DNA of 64,000 bases. Source: Burkholderia latens. Lineage in GTDB: Bacteria > Pseudomonadota > Gammaproteobacteria > Burkholderiales > Burkholderiaceae. The first letter of the stretch is position 1. Every line of letters begins with the position of its first letter. The stretch is taken from assembly GCF_902499045.1 (NCBI RefSeq), contig NZ_CABVPL010000006.1:124001-188000 (forward strand). Reading direction: 5' to 3'. The notes beneath the pieces are model-generated. The model was not told where the DNA came from. It worked only from the letters and a program-made list of their open reading frames with translations, and did no database searches. The position numbers and the translations under genes are program-made. Positions 1-8,317 of the stretch are shown here, in pieces.

Positions 1-267
1 CAGGACTACCCGTTCAAGGACTACGAGATCTGCGTGTTTCCCGACGCGCTCGACACCGGTCCGAACCTCGACATCGGCTACATGCCGGGCCCGCTGCCGT
101 GGCTCGTCGCCGATCGTCTGGAGAAGCTTGGCGCGAACGTGCTGAACAAGGACATGACCGGGCGCTGCCATCAGGACCGCAAGTTGATCACCGGGGACAG
201 CCCGCTCGCGTCCAACGGTGTCGGCAAGCTCGCCGCCGCCGCGTTGCTGAAGGAAGTGGGGAACTGA
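1..267 (+). CDS. hchA: Hsp31/HchA-like DJ-1/PfpI family protein, C-terminal part
   Basis: Only the last 88 codons are present; the frame is open from base 1. The residues include [14 protein letters not shown], a [20 protein letters not shown] stretch and a [11 protein letters not shown] end, which is the C-terminal signature of the Hsp31/HchA branch of the DJ-1 superfamily (glyoxalase III and protein/sugar deglycase in E. coli). The catalytic Cys-His-Asp region lies upstream of the window, so activity cannot be judged. The gene converges on the acyl-CoA dehydrogenase gene, with a GC-rich hairpin between them. The family call is fairly sure; the exact gene name is less so. Confidence 0.8.
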   Translation, partial: QDYPFKDYEICVFPDALDTGPNLDIGYMPGPLPWLVADRLEKLGANVLNKDMTGRCHQDRKLITGDSPLASNGVGKLAAAALLKEVGN

Positions 268-280
268 CGTCGCGCGCGCC

Positions 281-312
281 GCGCGCCGGGGCGGCGTTCC
301 GCCCGGGCGCGC
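281..312. terminator. hairpin between convergent genes
   Basis: Nested inverted repeats: GCGCGCC (281-287) pairs with GGCGCGC (306-312), and GGGCGG (289-294) pairs with CCGCCC (299-304) around a CGTT loop. It lies 14 bases after the hchA stop and 28 bases before the end of the converging gene. There is no U-tract, so it may act as a weak or factor-assisted bidirectional terminator. Confidence 0.45.
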
Positions 313-339
313 GGGTTGCCGCATGACGGCACGCGCCGC

Positions 340-1629
340 TTACTCGCGCGTCCACCCGTTCTGGTAAAGCTCGCCGGCCAGCACGCCGAGTCGCGACGCG
401 AGAATGTAGTTCTCGCCATCCTCGATCAGTGCCGAACGCACGTCGCGGAACAGCTTCTCGATCGGAAACTCGCGCGTGGTGCCGTTGCCGCCGAACAGCT
501 GAAACGCCTCGTGCGTGACCTTCATCGCTTCCTCGGTCACGCTGACCTTGGCCTGCGCGGTCGCGTACGGATGGCTCTGCGGCGACATCCGCGAGAACGC
601 GAGGCTGCGCCGCGCGATCGCGCGCGCCATCTCCAGCCGTCGCAGCATCTCGCCGATGCGCAGGTGCGTCATCTGGTGATCCATCAGCAGCGCGCCGCCC
701 TGCTTGCGTTCGTGGCAATACGCGAGCGCGAGTTCGAACGCCGCGCGCGCGACACCGACGAATACCTGGCACATGTGCGTGCCCGCGTACGACCACGTCG
801 ACGCGAGATTGCCGAGATAGTCGTCCTTCAGCGCGATCGCGAAGCGCTTCGGCACCTTCACGTTGTCGAAATAGATCTCGCCCTGCGGCAGCGAGCGCTG
901 GCCGATCTTGTCGAGCGGCTTGCCGCGCGACACGCCCGGCAGATCGAGCGGCAGGATCATCGCGATGCCGTTGGTGAACCGGCTGCGCTCGCCTTCGCCG
1001 TAGAACCCGTCGCCGTAGTCGGCCGCCATGTAGGCGAGCGCGACCTGCGCGACCGAACCGTTCGAGATCCACGCAGAGCTCTGGCCGTTGATCACGATCT
1101 CGTCGGCGCCCACCTTCGCGGTCACGTTGCCGACCGGCTGCCGGCCGTTCGCGCCGAGCTCCTGCCGATACAGGATCGCCGCATCGGAGCCGCGATCGGG
1201 CTGCGTGTTCATCCAGCAGCCGACCTTGCCCGCGCACATCTCGACCAGCTCCGGATTGCCGACCGAATGCGCCATCATCAGCGGCATCGTCGCGGCGCCG
1301 ATCGACACGGCCAGCCCCGAGTCTCCCCAGCCGAGCTCCTCGCCGATCAGCGACTCGATGCGCACCGCGGTCTCCGGCGGAAACTGCGCGATGAGCTGCG
1401 GATCGAGCCCGAGTTTCGCGCTCTCGACGATCGCGGCCCAGTACGGCGAGCCGGGTGCGATCACGTCCTCCGCCGTCATCCGGTCGAGCTCGCGCCCGAT
1501 CGGCCGCAGCACGTCGCGCGCAAAACGGTGAACCGTGTGCTGGATTGCGCGTTCTTCTTCGCTCAGCGGCGTCTCGAAGCCGGTCAGGCCGACGAGCGGC
1601 AGCGCCGCGGACTTGCTCAGACGAATCAT
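340..1629 (-). CDS. acyl-CoA dehydrogenase family protein, catalytic Glu replaced by Asp
   Basis: 429 aa flavoprotein of the acyl-CoA dehydrogenase fold: N-terminal helical domain (about 20-130), a beta domain carrying TQPDRGSDA where typical members have TEPDAGSD, and a C-terminal helical domain ending in QLFGGNGTTREFPIEKLFRD. It would catalyse alpha,beta-dehydrogenation of a CoA thioester. In the IYEGTSEI-type motif that carries the catalytic Glu of short- and medium-chain enzymes, this protein reads IEDGENYI, so Asp sits at that position. No alternative Glu is seen in the helix used by isovaleryl-CoA dehydrogenase. A strong AGGAGG site precedes the ATG. The gene stands alone behind copy 1 of the island's compound promoter element. 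Confidence 0.85.
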   Translation of the reverse strand: MIRLSKSAALPLVGLTGFETPLSEEERAIQHTVHRFARDVLRPIGRELDRMTAEDVIAPGSPYWAAIVESAKLGLDPQLIAQFPPETAVRIESLIGEELGWGDSGLAVSIGAATMPLMMAHSVGNPELVEMCAGKVGCWMNTQPDRGSDAAILYRQELGANGRQPVGNVTAKVGADEIVINGQSSAWISNGSVAQVALAYMAADYGDGFYGEGERSRFTNGIAMILPLDLPGVSRGKPLDKIGQRSLPQGEIYFDNVKVPKRFAIALKDDYLGNLASTWSYAGTHMCQVFVGVARAAFELALAYCHERKQGGALLMDHQMTHLRIGEMLRRLEMARAIARRSLAFSRMSPQSHPYATAQAKVSVTEEAMKVTHEAFQLFGGNGTTREFPIEKLFRDVRSALIEDGENYILASRLGVLAGELYQNGWTRE

Positions 1630-1696
1630 TTCCGTTCTCCTCCTGGACTCCAGTCATGTCGACCGGGCTGCAGACGCGCCCGGCCATCCCATATCT

Positions 1697-1768
1697 AGTA
1701 ATACATACCTAACATAGGTCATCATGACAAACACGGAAAGTAAAAAAAAGACAGGGTATTCCCCTGTC
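1697..1768 (-). promoter_or_regulatory. compound regulatory element, copy 1 (hairpin + T-run + dyad)
   Basis: On the minus strand, a perfect hairpin GACAGGGGAATACCCTGTC (1750-1768; 7-bp arms, 5-base loop) is followed by eight T, and after a variable stretch by the dyad GTCATGATGAC (1718-1728) running into CCTA. The two dyads start 32 bp apart. It lies between the TetR gene and the acyl-CoA dehydrogenase gene, both on the minus strand, so it can terminate the first and hold the promoter or operator of the second. Three further copies occur in the island. Confidence 0.8.
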
Positions 1769-1800
1769 TCTGTCTGCATGGCCGCCGCGGGCGCGCGTGG

Positions 1801-2478
1801 TTACTTGCCGGCCGTTGCCGCGAGCGTGCCGTATGCGATCGCGCGCGACGTCGCGGCGAAATACGCATCGAGCGCCTGTGTGTGCCGCCCGATGGTGCCG
1901 TACTGCATCGCGAGGCCATCGGCCAGCGCGATCAGCATCGTGGCCGCATGCCGACTGTCGGCCGCGCTGAAGGCGGGCGTGATCGCGCGCACCAGCTGCG
2001 CGAGATCGCGCGTGAGCGCCGTATACCATTCTTCGCACAGCTTCATGCATTCGGCGTCGGTGGCCGCGAACGACAGGAAATGCCGGAACAATGCGTTGTA
2101 CTTCGCATCCTTCGCATCGGCGATCGAGCGCACGATGATTTCTTCGAACACGTCGCGCGGCGATGCGTCGCTGCTCAGCGCGCGCTTCATGTCTTCCAGA
2201 TACGTATCGATGACCGGCTCGATGACGGCCCGCAGCACGGCGATGCGCGTCGGGAAGTAGTACTGCAGATTGCTGACGCTGATTCCGGCGGCCGCGGCGA
2301 CCGCACGCTGCGAGAATTCCAGCGGACCGCCTTCGAGCAGCAGCTTGCGCGCGACGCGAATGATCGTGTTGCGCGTGCGCAGGCCTTGCGCCCGCAAACC
2401 GTCGGGATTGCTCGCTGCTGCGGTGGCAGTCGAAGTGCGCCGCTTTCTCGTGCGGCGCTGCTCGTTGGACACTGTCAT
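1801..2478 (-). CDS. TetR family transcriptional regulator
   Basis: 225 aa from the ATG at 2478; an in-frame upstream extension to 2577 has no support and would cross the probable promoter. A basic N-terminal tail rich in Arg and Lys (about 5-15) precedes the TetR helix-turn-helix (about 36-80), which includes FSQRAVAAAAGISVSNLQYY, followed by a helical ligand/dimer domain. It lies between the four-gene CoA-ester operon and the acyl-CoA dehydrogenase gene, so it is a candidate local repressor. The inducer is unknown; an acyl-CoA or pathway intermediate would be usual for this setting. No clear ribosome-binding site is seen. Confidence 0.85.
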   Translation of the reverse strand: MTVSNEQRRTRKRRTSTATAAASNPDGLRAQGLRTRNTIIRVARKLLLEGGPLEFSQRAVAAAAGISVSNLQYYFPTRIAVLRAVIEPVIDTYLEDMKRALSSDASPRDVFEEIIVRSIADAKDAKYNALFRHFLSFAATDAECMKLCEEWYTALTRDLAQLVRAITPAFSAADSRHAATMLIALADGLAMQYGTIGRHTQALDAYFAATSRAIAYGTLAATAGK

Positions 2479-2521
2479 CGTGTTCGTCGTGAAGATGGCG
2501 TTTCGGCTTCGTCGAATTGAT

Positions 2522-2540
2522 GCTCCGTACCTTACGGAGC
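2522..2540. promoter_or_regulatory. perfect inverted repeat upstream of the TetR gene
   Basis: GCTCCGTA (2522-2529), CCT, TACGGAGC (2533-2540): 8-bp arms with a 3-bp centre, 44 bp upstream of the TetR start. Size and place fit a TetR operator used for autoregulation. It does not match the compound element found at the island's other promoters. Confidence 0.5.
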
Positions 2541-2643
2541 GCAAACGACTATACCCGATGCGCGCGTCATTTTCCATCGAGCCGCCCGTTCGCCGGGCGG
2601 TCCGGCCGAATGCGCGTTACCGCGTCGCGACGAGCGTGCGCGG

Positions 2644-4131
2644 CTACATCGCGCGCACCTTGCGATTCACGCGTTCGTCGAGCACGTTCGCGATGCCGAG
2701 CATCGCGGTCATCGCGCACCATCGCAGCGGCTCGGGCGGCACCGAAGGCGTGTTGTGCGTCAACGCGTCGAGCAGCGGCGATTGTCCGTCGTGAATGCGC
2801 TCGGCCAGCACGCGCCCGATCAGCGACTGCGTGCCGACGCCGTGCCCCGAGCAGCCGGCCGTGTAGAACACGTTGCGGTGCGCGCCGGCCGCGCCGACCA
2901 CCGGCAGCGCGTCGCCGGCGAACGAGATGTAGCCGCTCCAGCATGCGCGCACCGGCACGTTGCCCAGTTGCGGAAAGCGTGCATGCAGCGTTTTCGCGAG
3001 TGCGCGATACGCGTCGTCGTCCCGCACGTTCGGCGTTTGCGAGCCGTACACGTAGTGCAGCCGCTTGGTCGTCAGCAGCAGCGTGTTGCGCGCGGTGAGC
3101 CGATGGCTCTCCATCGTCAGGTGCGACGTCACGATGCCTTCGCGGTTCGGCCAGCCCAGCGCATCGAGCTGCGCATCGGACAGCGGCTCGGTTTCGAGCG
3201 CGGACACGCGCAACGGCATCACCTTGTCGCCGAGCAGGCCGAGTTGCGGCGTGTATGCATTGGTCGCGAGCACGGCCATCGGTGCGCTCGCGCTGCCGCG
3301 CGCGGTACGCACGCGTACGGTCGGGCCATCGTCGAAGCCGAGTACCGCGGTGTTCTCGTACAGCTTCACGCCGGCGGCCAGCGCCGCGCGCCGCAGCCCC
3401 GCGACGTACTTGCCGGGATCGAGTGTGCCTCCGCCCGGCACGTATGCGCCGAACAGGAACGCGGGCGGAATGCCGCGTGCGCGCATCGCCGCACCGTCGA
3501 GAAACTGCGCAGGCGAGCCGAGTTCGATGCCGGTTTCCATGCTTTCGCGCAGCCGCTTCTCCTGCGACGGATGCACGCCCGCGCGGATGATGCCGGACGC
3601 GCGGTAGTCGCAATCGATCGCGTGTTCGGCGAGCTTGCGCTCGACATAGGCGACGCCTTCGTCGTAAAAGCCGACGATCCGCTTCGCCTGCTCATGGCCG
3701 ACGCGCTTGACGAACAGTTCGTATTCGAGCCCCTGGCCGCCGGCGAGATAGCCGGCGTTGCGTCCGCTCGCGCCGAACCCGGCGAACTCGCGTTCGAGCA
3801 CGGCGACGCTCGCGCCGCGCGCGGCCAGCTCCAGCGCGGTCGACAGCCCGGCGAAGCCGGCGCCGACGACGATCACGTCCGCGTGCACGTCGCCTTCGAG
3901 CGACGGCTGCGCGTGCTCCGGCGCGTCGAGCCAGCCGCCGATCGCGCGATACTTCTGCAGCGCGGCGTCCGCGCGGACTTCGTCTCCCCATCGCGCGAAC
4001 GGGCCCGCCGAATCCGTCCCGGGCGTGTGCATCGCCGCCGCCGCGCCGACACCGCCCGCCGCGCGCGCTGCCGCCTGTCGCTCCACCGGCGCAGTCTGCC
4101 CGGCCGTGATCGCGCCGTATGCGTCGCTCAT
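2644..4131 (-). CDS. FAD-dependent amine/amino-acid oxidoreductase (DadA/PuuB-like DAO family)
   Basis: 495 aa. After about 70 residues without clear homology comes the dinucleotide-binding motif VIVVGAGFAGLSTALELAARG (given here only by its GAGFAGLS core) and an FGASGRNAGYLAGG segment typical of the OrdL/PuuB branch of the DAO fold. The C-terminal half has WSGYISFAGDALPVVG and FYTAGCSGHGVG, which close the flavin site. Family members oxidise amines or N-methyl/gamma-glutamyl amines with FAD. It is the last gene of a four-gene run starting 8136, 11 bases after the thiolase. Cytoplasmic, no signal peptide. Substrate not predictable. Confidence 0.8.
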   Translation of the reverse strand: MSDAYGAITAGQTAPVERQAAARAAGGVGAAAAMHTPGTDSAGPFARWGDEVRADAALQKYRAIGGWLDAPEHAQPSLEGDVHADVIVVGAGFAGLSTALELAARGASVAVLEREFAGFGASGRNAGYLAGGQGLEYELFVKRVGHEQAKRIVGFYDEGVAYVERKLAEHAIDCDYRASGIIRAGVHPSQEKRLRESMETGIELGSPAQFLDGAAMRARGIPPAFLFGAYVPGGGTLDPGKYVAGLRRAALAAGVKLYENTAVLGFDDGPTVRVRTARGSASAPMAVLATNAYTPQLGLLGDKVMPLRVSALETEPLSDAQLDALGWPNREGIVTSHLTMESHRLTARNTLLLTTKRLHYVYGSQTPNVRDDDAYRALAKTLHARFPQLGNVPVRACWSGYISFAGDALPVVGAAGAHRNVFYTAGCSGHGVGTQSLIGRVLAERIHDGQSPLLDALTHNTPSVPPEPLRWCAMTAMLGIANVLDERVNRKVRAM

Positions 4132-4142
4132 GTCCGCCTCCG

Positions 4143-5384
4143 TCAGTCCTTGCTGAGAATGTGAATCGCCAGCGCCGCCTCCTCGATGCCCTGCAGGCCG
4201 CCGCCGTTTTCCTGAATCGCATGGCGCGCGCCGTGTACCTGGCGCGCCCCGGCCTCGCCGCGCAACTGCGTGACGAGTTCATAAAGCTGGCCGATGCCGG
4301 TCGCGCCGAGCGGATGGCCCTTCGATTCAAGCCCGCCCGACGTGTTGACCGGAATCCGCCCGCCGAGCGTGAACTCGCCGCGCTCGGCCGCCGGGCCGCC
4401 TTCACCGAACGGCACGAAGCCGAGGTTCTCGGCCTGGATGATCTCGCCCATCGCCGACGCGTCGTGCACTTCGGCAACGTCCATGTCCTCCGGACCGACG
4501 CCCGCCTGCTCGTATGCCTGCATCGCCGCGAGCCGGCCGATGTTCTTGTGCGGCTCGTCGATGCGCCGGCGCGTGAAGCTGCGGATCACGCTCGCGGCGA
4601 TCCGGATGCAGCGGCTGCGATCGGCGCCGATGCGCGCGAGCCCTTCGTCGGTGCACAGAATCGCCGCGGCCGCGCCGTCCGACAGCGGCGCGCACATCGG
4701 CAGCGTGATCGGATACGTGATCGGCGGCGCCGCGAGCACGTCGTCGATGGTGAACGATTGGCGGAACTGCGAGTACGGGTTGTGCACCGAGTGCGCGTGG
4801 TTCTTCGCGGACACGGCCGCGATCTGCCGCTGCGTCGTGCCGTACGTGTGCATGTGATGCCGGCACAGCGCCGCGTAGATCTTCATGAAGCGGCTATACG
4901 GCCGCTCGGACTCCGATCCGGGCGGCGGCTCGATCCCTTCGCCGAGCCGCGCGAGCGTCGCGAAGTTCTCGGCGACGCGCGCGACGTCCCAGCCGGCCTC
5001 GAACAGCGCGAACGATTTCGCCTTGTCCGCGACGTTCATCTTCTCCGCGCCGAGCGCGAGCGCCACGTCGCACGCGCCGGCCTGCAGCTCGCGCACCGCG
5101 AGATGCACGGCCGTGCTGCCGGACGCACACGCGTTCTCGACGTTGAACATCGGAATGCCGTCGAGGCCGATCTTGCTGAACACGACCTGGCCGGGAATCG
5201 ACAGCTGGCCCTGCAACGCGCCGTTGGTGATGCCGGAGTAGAACGCGGCGCGGATCGCGTCCGCATGGCAGCCGGCGTCGCGCAACGCGCGCTGCAGCGC
5301 CTCGCGTGCGAGGTCGTCGACGCTGCGGTCGAGGTGCTTGCCGAACACGGTCATCGCAATGCCGGCGATGTAGATGTTGCTCAT
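4143..5384 (-). CDS. SCP-x-type thiolase / acetyl-CoA acetyltransferase-like protein
   Basis: 413 aa thiolase fold. The nucleophilic cysteine is in ENACASGSTA (about residue 86), the His of the EVHDASAMGEI segment matches the second catalytic loop, and KGHPLGATGIGQ is the third thiolase loop. In SCP2-type thiolases the second loop often reads HDCF; here Cys is replaced by Ala, and the C-terminal loop is NGGG without Cys. It therefore may cleave branched or sterol-like side-chain beta-ketoacyl-CoA, or act as a condensing or aldolase-type relative. It sits 25 bases after the acyl-CoA synthetase gene. No DUF35 partner is adjacent. Confidence 0.8.
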   Translation of the reverse strand: MSNIYIAGIAMTVFGKHLDRSVDDLAREALQRALRDAGCHADAIRAAFYSGITNGALQGQLSIPGQVVFSKIGLDGIPMFNVENACASGSTAVHLAVRELQAGACDVALALGAEKMNVADKAKSFALFEAGWDVARVAENFATLARLGEGIEPPPGSESERPYSRFMKIYAALCRHHMHTYGTTQRQIAAVSAKNHAHSVHNPYSQFRQSFTIDDVLAAPPITYPITLPMCAPLSDGAAAAILCTDEGLARIGADRSRCIRIAASVIRSFTRRRIDEPHKNIGRLAAMQAYEQAGVGPEDMDVAEVHDASAMGEIIQAENLGFVPFGEGGPAAERGEFTLGGRIPVNTSGGLESKGHPLGATGIGQLYELVTQLRGEAGARQVHGARHAIQENGGGLQGIEEAALAIHILSKD

Positions 5385-5409
5385 CGTCTGGAATCCCTGT
5401 CGATGCGGA

Positions 5410-6963
5410 TCAAATCCTGCGTTGCTGGCCCTGCCAGTACTGTTCGCGCAGGTCCTTCTTCAGCACCTTGCCGGCCGTGCTGCGCGGCAGGGCGGCGATG
5501 AAGTCCACGCTCTTCGGCGCCTTCACCGAACCGAGCTGCGCCTTGCACAGCGCGATGAGCTCGTCGGCACTCACGCGCTGACCCGCATTGAGCTCGACGA
5601 CGGCCTTCACGGCCTCGCCCCATTTTTCGTCGGGCACGCCGATCACCGCGCAGTCCTGCACCGCCGGATGCGACCAGATCACCTGCTCGACTTCGCTCGG
5701 ATAGACGTTGAAGCCGCCGCTGATGATCATGTCTTTCTTGCGGTCGGTGATGTGCAGATAGCCTTCCCGATCGAGATGGCCGATGTCGCCGGTGTGCAGC
5801 CAGCCGTCGACGATCGTCTCGGCCGTCTTGTCCGGCGCACGGTAGTAGCCCTTCATCACCAGATCGCCGCGCACGCAGATCTCGCCGGTCTCGCCCTGCT
5901 TCAGCACGTCGCCGCGCTCGCCGACGATTTCGACGCGCACGAGCGGATTCGGGCGGCCGACCGACGCGAGCCGTTCGTCCGGCGCCAGCTTTCCGTCGAC
6001 GAAATGCTCGGCCGGCGTCAGATACGAGATCGACGCGGGCGCTTCGGTCTGGCCGTAGCCGCCCGTCATCACCGGACCGAATACGTCGATCGCACGCTTG
6101 AGCTTCTCGACCGACATCGGCGCGGCGCCGTACAGGAAGTAGCGCAGCGACGAGAAGTCGACCTTCTCGATGCCGGGGATGTCGAGGAGCCGGTAGATCA
6201 CCGTCGGCGGCAGGAAGAACTCGGTCACGCGGTGCTTGACGATCGCGCCGAGCAGCAGCGCGGGATCGGGCTTCGGCAGCACGACCACCGTGCCGCCGCG
6301 CGCGGTGCACGGCAGCGACATCATGCCGGCGGTGTGCGTCATCGGCGCCGCGGCGAGGTTGACCGGGCGCTCGGCGCCGTACGACATCGCGATCATGAAG
6401 TTCGCGAAATACGTCTGGAACGAGCGGTGCGTGTTCATCACGCCCTTCGGCAGGCCGGTCGTGCCGCCGGTGGCCGACAGCGTGACGACGTCGTCCATCG
6501 CGTAGTCGACGGCCGGCCGCGTGGCCGGCTGCCCGGCGCTCCATGTCGCGAGCGAAGGCGCCCACGGCAGGTCGGCATCGATGCACACCCACAGCCGCAC
6601 CTTCGGCAGGCTCGGGCGCAGCGCGTCGATAGCATCCGCGAACGCGTGATGAAAGAACAGCACCTCGCAGTCGAACGCATCGAGTACGTACCGGTTCTCG
6701 GCCACTGCGTTGCGGCCGTTCACCGGGATATACGCGAGCCCCGCACGCCACATGCCGAGCGCGCAGCTCCAGCCGGTCACGTCGTTGTCCGCCCACACCG
6801 CCGCCTTCGCCTCCTTCGAGAAGCCGGCGGCGAGCAGCCCGTTCGCGATGCGGCACGACAACTCGCCGATTTCCTGGAACGTGTAGCTGCGGTCGTCCTG
6901 GATGTACGCGATGCCGTCGGGATTGATGCGCCACCCGCGGTCGTAGAAATCGATAATGGCCAT
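5410..6963 (-). CDS. AMP-dependent acyl-CoA synthetase
   Basis: 517 aa member of the adenylate-forming superfamily. Visible motifs in order: the phosphate loop SATGGTTGLPKGV (about 170), GGYGQTEAP (about 300), HTGDIGHLDREGYLHITDR (about 385) with the hinge, ISGGFNVYPSEVE, and the C-terminal catalytic Lys in RSTAGKVLKKDL. It activates a carboxylic acid to its CoA ester through an acyl-adenylate. Second gene of the operon, so it supplies the CoA ester for the thiolase and the dehydrogenase. Substrate chain cannot be read from sequence; neighbours suggest a bulky or hydrophobic acid. Confidence 0.9.
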   Translation of the reverse strand: MAIIDFYDRGWRINPDGIAYIQDDRSYTFQEIGELSCRIANGLLAAGFSKEAKAAVWADNDVTGWSCALGMWRAGLAYIPVNGRNAVAENRYVLDAFDCEVLFFHHAFADAIDALRPSLPKVRLWVCIDADLPWAPSLATWSAGQPATRPAVDYAMDDVVTLSATGGTTGLPKGVMNTHRSFQTYFANFMIAMSYGAERPVNLAAAPMTHTAGMMSLPCTARGGTVVVLPKPDPALLLGAIVKHRVTEFFLPPTVIYRLLDIPGIEKVDFSSLRYFLYGAAPMSVEKLKRAIDVFGPVMTGGYGQTEAPASISYLTPAEHFVDGKLAPDERLASVGRPNPLVRVEIVGERGDVLKQGETGEICVRGDLVMKGYYRAPDKTAETIVDGWLHTGDIGHLDREGYLHITDRKKDMIISGGFNVYPSEVEQVIWSHPAVQDCAVIGVPDEKWGEAVKAVVELNAGQRVSADELIALCKAQLGSVKAPKSVDFIAALPRSTAGKVLKKDLREQYWQGQQRRI

Positions 6964-7005
6964 GTCACGTGTTCCGTTGAATAGGGTCCGGCACCGCGGC
7001 CGCCG

Positions 7006-8136
7006 TCACAGTTGCGTGACCGTCGCGCGCGCGAGCCCGCGCTGCTCGAGGAAGCCGAGCAGGTAACGATGGCCGAACGCCTTGGAGCCCGACGCGAAGC
7101 CCGTGCGCGCGACGTCGCCGTCGAGCAGCTTGAGCACGCCGGCCGTATGGATCGCCCCCGTCGAGATGTACGGCGTGATGCCGTGCACGGTCGCGCGCAC
7201 CGACGCGAGCTGGCCGCGGCCGATCGCAAAGTCGACGCTGCGCTGGATCGTCGTGCGCTCGCGCGGCGGCATCGTCGGCGTGGTCGACGCGACCACCTGC
7301 TTCAGCACCTCGTCCTGCTGCTCGCGCGGCAGGTGCTTGTATTCGGCCTCCCACTTCTGGCCGAACTGATGCACCAGCTTCATCACGTTGTTGTCGTAGA
7401 AGCCCACGCACGAGATGCAGCTGCGCACGCGCGCGTCGCGCTCGAAGTAGACGGGCAGCGACGTGCCGCCCCACGGCAGGCAGAACACCGGCTGCATGAG
7501 CTCGGGCGTGGCGACGGTAAACGACGCGTCCGGCGCGTGCGGCACGAGCGCCTTCTCCCACAGGTAGCAGGACTCGTGGCGCGCGCCGTCGAAGATCGTC
7601 GCGGTCGAGCCGATGCTCACACCGGCCGCGCCGCGCGGGCCGCGCGTCAGCGTGGCCGTCTCCAGCGCGTCGACGCCCGGCGTCTCGAGCGCCAGTTCGG
7701 CGGCGATCTCGGCGAACGTGTACATGTACGCGTTCGACGACGACACGAGCAGGCCGGCCTGGCGATACAGCTCGCCGAACTCGTCGCGCACCTGGCGGAT
7801 GTACGACTGTTCGCCCGTCGTATCGAGGTGATGGCAGCCGGCCTTCAGCGCGGCCTCCACACCGACGAGCCCGAAGCTCGAGAACGGCCCGACGGTGTTG
7901 CAGACCACCTTCGCGCCGCGGAACGCGTTCGCGAGCGCGTCGACGTCGTGCTCGGCCTCGATGATTTCGTATTGCGCGGATTCGAGGCGCACGACGCGCT
8001 GCGCCATCATCTCCTTCGCGCGGCCCGCGTTGCGGGCGACCGCGGTGAACGGGATGTTCTCGTCGATCAGCCAGTCCATGATCAACATGCCGGTGTAACC
8101 GCTTGCGCCATAAACGACGACGGGGTGCTTAGCCAT
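7006..8136 (-). CDS. saccharopine dehydrogenase-like NAD(P)-binding reductase
   Basis: 376 aa from the ATG at 8136, chosen because AGGAGA lies 5 bases upstream; a start six codons earlier is possible. The N-terminus VVVYGASGYTGMLIMDWL is a Rossmann nucleotide-binding motif of the saccharopine-dehydrogenase/trans-acting enoyl reductase superfamily, and residues 80-120 hold CNTVGPFSSFG and LDTTGEQ typical of it. The C-terminal half matches no catalytic motif I know. First gene of the operon driven from copy 2 of the compound element. In this context it may reduce or rearrange a CoA-bound or free ketone/enoyl intermediate. Confidence 0.75.
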   Translation of the reverse strand: MAKHPVVVYGASGYTGMLIMDWLIDENIPFTAVARNAGRAKEMMAQRVVRLESAQYEIIEAEHDVDALANAFRGAKVVCNTVGPFSSFGLVGVEAALKAGCHHLDTTGEQSYIRQVRDEFGELYRQAGLLVSSSNAYMYTFAEIAAELALETPGVDALETATLTRGPRGAAGVSIGSTATIFDGARHESCYLWEKALVPHAPDASFTVATPELMQPVFCLPWGGTSLPVYFERDARVRSCISCVGFYDNNVMKLVHQFGQKWEAEYKHLPREQQDEVLKQVVASTTPTMPPRERTTIQRSVDFAIGRGQLASVRATVHGITPYISTGAIHTAGVLKLLDGDVARTGFASGSKAFGHRYLLGFLEQRGLARATVTQL

Positions 8137-8237
8137 GGTTGTCTCCTGAAACATGAGTTGTTGAAAACCGGTTCGGCCCGACGGCCGCTGCTGCCACTAT
8201 TGCCGCTTCACATTCCGATCCGCATTCATAGAACACA

Positions 8238-8302
8238 TTACCAATGTTAGGTCACTATGACAAAGTAAGGGACGAAGAAAAAGGCAGGGTATTCCCGGTC
8301 CC
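8238..8302 (-). promoter_or_regulatory. compound regulatory element, copy 2
   Basis: Minus-strand order: GGGACCGGGAATACCCTGCC (8283-8302), T-rich run, then GTCATAGTGAC (8251-8261) followed by CTAACATT. The starts of the two blocks are 32 bp apart, as in copy 1. The outer stem bases of the hairpin have diverged but the core GGGAATACCC and the T-run remain. It lies between the cytochrome c gene and the reductase gene, 115 bp from the latter's start. A further short dyad ACATTGGTAATGT overlaps the gene-proximal side. Confidence 0.75.
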
Positions 8303-8317
8303 GACGTGCCGTCCGCA

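Noticed and set aside
2582-2600. CCGCCCG/CGGGCGG hairpin after the DAO gene as a terminator
   Set aside because: Stem is good but no T-run follows on the minus strand and it lies within the TetR promoter region; too ambiguous to list.
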